Source: CBDHDN01 sp965261585 (GTDB lineage: Bacteria; Pseudomonadota; Alphaproteobacteria; UBA6615). From it: a DNA stretch of 64,000 nt. The notes under the pieces were generated by a model. That model ran no database searches and was not told the origin of the DNA. It worked only from the letters and a program-made list of their open reading frames with translations. The stretch's first letter is position 1, and each line of letters starts with the position of its first letter. The DNA is taken from the NCBI GenBank assembly GCA_965261585.1, contig CBDHDN010000029.1:248001-312000 (forward strand), given 5' to 3'. The translations under genes and the position numbers were made by a program. Shown piece after piece: positions 62,002-64,000 of this stretch.

Positions 62002-63561
62002 TCATGAAATATCCGGGCTAGGCGCCAGCGGGTCATTGGCGTCGGGCGGCAGCAGGGGATCGTTTTCGAGACCCGGGAACAGCAGATCGCCCTGCGGGGC
62101 CAGTGGATCCTCGCCCAGCGGAATGTCCGCGCCGAGGAAGTCGTCGCCGGACTGGTCGCTGACCGCCGGACTCCCGTAGACAACTTCGGGCAGCCAAGTC
62201 GCCACCTGTGGGAACGTCCACAGAAGCGCGATGCCGACCAGTTGCAGTACAACGAACGGAACGATCCCACGGTAGATATGGCCGGTCGTCACCTCCTTCG
62301 GGGCGACGCCGCGCAGGTAGAAGAGGGCAAAGCCGAACGGCGGCGTCAGGAAGCTGGTCTGCAGGTTGACGCCGATCATGACACCGAGCCACACCGGGCT
62401 GACGTCCATGCCGAGCAGGATCGGCGCGGTGATCGGTAGGATGATGAAGATGATCTCGAACGCGTCGAGGAAGAAGCCGAGAACGAACATCAGCGCCATC
62501 ACGGCCAGCACCGCCGAGAACCGGCCGCCCGGCAGCGCGGCGAGCGCATCCTCGACCAGCCCTTCGCCGCCGAGGCCGCGGAAAACCAGGGAAAAGACCG
62601 ACGCGCCGATCAGGATGACGAACACCATCGAGCTGATCTTCAGCGTCGTCTGCATGACCTGGCGCAGCACCGACAACGTCAGTTGCCGGTTCGCCGCCGC
62701 GAGGATCGTCGCGCCGACCGCGCCGACAGATGCCGACTCCGTCGCCGTTGCGATGCCGCTGAGAATGGAGCCGAGCACGGCAACGATGAGGCCGAGGGGC
62801 GGCAGCAGCGTCAGGATGACGCGCCGGCCGAGCTGCTGAAGCTCATTGTCGCTCATCTTCATCGCCGGGCAGCTGGTCGGATCGATGATCCCCTTGACGA
62901 TGATCCACGCAATGTAGAGGCCGACCAGCATGAAGCCGGGAATGAAGGCACCGGCGAACAAGTCGCCGACCGAAACGGCGTCCGGCGCGAAGTTGCCCTG
63001 CGCCAACTGCGCCGCCTGGTTGGCGCCCTGCAGGATGTCGCCCATGAAGATGAGGACGATGGACGGCGGAATGATCTGGCCCAGCGTGCCCGACGCGCAG
63101 ATAAGGCCGCTCGCCAGCTTCGGATCGTAGCCGGCTCGCAGCATCGTCGGCATGCTGAGGATGCCCATGGTCACGACGGTCGCGCCGACGATGCCCGTCG
63201 AGGCGGCCAGCAGCGCGCCGACCAGGATGACGGAGATGCCGAGGCCGCCGCGCAGCGGGCCAAACAGCTGTCCCATGGTCTCCAGCAGCGCCTCGGCCAG
63301 ACGCGACCGCTCGAGCATCACACCCATGAAGACGAAGAGCGGCACCGCGACCAGTACCTCGTTGGTCATGATGCCGAAATACCGCGACGACAGCCCGGTG
63401 AAGAAACTGAAATCAAAGACACCCAACGCGTTGCCGATAAGCGCGAATATCAAAGCGGTGCCAGCCAACGTGAAGGCGACCGGGAAGCCGATCAGGACCA
63501 TGAAGATGGTCGCGGCGAACATGCCGACGGCGATGAGTTCGCCGATGAGCTCCGGACTCAT
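62002..63561 (-). CDS. TRAP transporter large permease (DctM type), long form
   Basis: A 519-residue large permease with about 12 membrane segments: VAVPLFVFMGVMLERSRLAE, GALLAASTGIVGATVVTMG, ICASGTLGQIIPPSIVLIFMG, GIATATESASVGAVGATI and TSFLTPPFGFALFYLRGVAP. The C-terminal 55 residues are an acidic Pro-rich tail (GDDFLGADIPLGEDPLAPQG). It is a different subtype from the 35086 gene, of the kind often used for larger carboxylates. The small permease gene lies 16 bp upstream. Confidence 0.93.
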   Translation of the reverse strand: MSPELIGELIAVGMFAATIFMVLIGFPVAFTLAGTALIFALIGNALGVFDFSFFTGLSSRYFGIMTNEVLVAVPLFVFMGVMLERSRLAEALLETMGQLFGPLRGGLGISVILVGALLAASTGIVGATVVTMGILSMPTMLRAGYDPKLASGLICASGTLGQIIPPSIVLIFMGDILQGANQAAQLAQGNFAPDAVSVGDLFAGAFIPGFMLVGLYIAWIIVKGIIDPTSCPAMKMSDNELQQLGRRVILTLLPPLGLIVAVLGSILSGIATATESASVGAVGATILAAANRQLTLSVLRQVMQTTLKISSMVFVILIGASVFSLVFRGLGGEGLVEDALAALPGGRFSAVLAVMALMFVLGFFLDAFEIIFIILPITAPILLGMDVSPVWLGVMIGVNLQTSFLTPPFGFALFYLRGVAPKEVTTGHIYRGIVPFVVLQLVGIALLWTFPQVATWLPEVVYGSPAVSDQSGDDFLGADIPLGEDPLAPQGDLLFPGLENDPLLPPDANDPLAPSPDIS

Positions 63562-63577
63562 TGCGGACTTGCCAACG

Positions 63578-64000
63578 CTAGTTCGTCTCGGCGGCCCGGC
63601 GGTCGTCGGCGCCGCTGAGGGTCAGGATGCTGCGCGCGATGACCGACAGCCCCTGAATCCCGACGACGAAGGTGAAGACGAGGATCATGGTCTTGAGGAT
63701 GAACACACCCGCCAACCCGTTTGGCTGCGCCGATGGCTCGAACAGGCGCCATGACCGGAGGACAAAGGGCCAACTGGTCCAGGCGACGACAATGAGCCAC
63801 GGCAACAGGAAGACGAGCGTGCCGAACAGATCGATCCAGGCGCGCCCGCGACGGCCCGCGTTTATGTAGAAGATGTCGACCCGCACATGACCGCCATGCA
63901 GGAACGTGTAGCCCGCACCGACCATGAAGACCACGGCGTGCTGCCACACGTAGAGGTCCTGCATCCAGATAAAGCCAATATTGAACGCCTTGCGCATGAC
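63578..64000 (-). CDS. TRAP transporter small permease (DctQ type), partial
   Basis: At least 139 residues to the window edge: FIWMQDLYVWQHAVVFMVGAGY, the family motif HGGHVRVDIFYINAG, then LFGTLVFLLPWLIVVAWTSW, and a last helix ILVFTFVVGIQGLSVIARSI. An in-frame ATG lies at 63995-63997, but relatives have a further N-terminal helix, so the gene probably extends beyond the window. Confidence 0.88.
   Translation of the reverse strand, partial: VMRKAFNIGFIWMQDLYVWQHAVVFMVGAGYTFLHGGHVRVDIFYINAGRRGRAWIDLFGTLVFLLPWLIVVAWTSWPFVLRSWRLFEPSAQPNGLAGVFILKTMILVFTFVVGIQGLSVIARSILTLSGADDRRAAETN

Overview
The window looks like an alphaproteobacterial chromosome segment, probably Rhodospirillales-like. GC is high throughout. 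It carries TRAP and ABC uptake systems, the receiver-domain end of a CckA-type cell-cycle kinase, a fused CysN-CysC, and reductive pyrimidine catabolism genes. It is heavily invaded by mobile DNA: IS21, IS91, IS1380 and IS1595 types, two different IS3-type elements, two different IS256-type elements, two IS630 types (one in two copies), a group II intron, and three copies of a 103-bp MITE. Many host genes are split, clipped or frameshifted. There are no rRNA genes, no complete tRNA and no CRISPR array.

Layout. 1-4307: the end of an IS21 element cuts a membrane dipeptidase gene, followed by a 1.4-kb IS3-family element (copy 1) whose transposase gene is split by a complete 1919-bp group II intron. 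4308-10514: remains of an integrative element (DUF3987 and Toprim/primase-like proteins, a small HTH protein, a MITE-broken unknown gene, a tyrosine integrase) ending in the 3' part of tRNA-His; an IS91-like element sits inside it. 10515-15471: LLM-class oxidoreductase, a small membrane protein split by IS256, a VWA lipoprotein and a frameshifted membrane protein. 15731-21909: a peptide/opine-type ABC operon whose last ATPase is fused in frame to a short-chain dehydrogenase. 21956-28300: branched-chain amino-acid-type ABC genes plus a HisC-like aminotransferase. 28634-31373: cysD and cysNC for sulfate activation. 31543-38710: an IalB-like gene with IS630 at its stop codon, then a TRAP operon (dctP broken by a MITE, dctQ frameshifted, dctM intact) and an AroE-like gene behind IS3 copy 2. 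38754-47770: DapA-like protein, a broken SDR, omega-amino acid aminotransferase, a complete NMT1/THI5-type ABC importer, a methyltransferase and a small unknown. 47873-53352: pentapeptide-repeat protein and a sulfotransferase, both damaged by ISs. 53597-54463: beta-ureidopropionase. 54726-61812: IS-rich stretch with a cckA fragment and an intact ParDE pair. 62002-64000: a second TRAP transporter.

Functional reading. The aminotransferase, the divergently transcribed importer (with palindromic RutR/TetR-like sites between them) and beta-ureidopropionase fit uptake and catabolism of pyrimidine-type compounds to beta-alanine and malonate semialdehyde. This link is inference. Many mobile insertions can be undone on paper: target duplications of TA, 8 bp and 9 bp restore perfect reading frames, so those insertions are recent. 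IS3 copies 1 and 4 lack matching flanks, which points to rearrangement between copies. Several single-base frameshifts lie in homopolymers and could be genuine decay or sequencing error.
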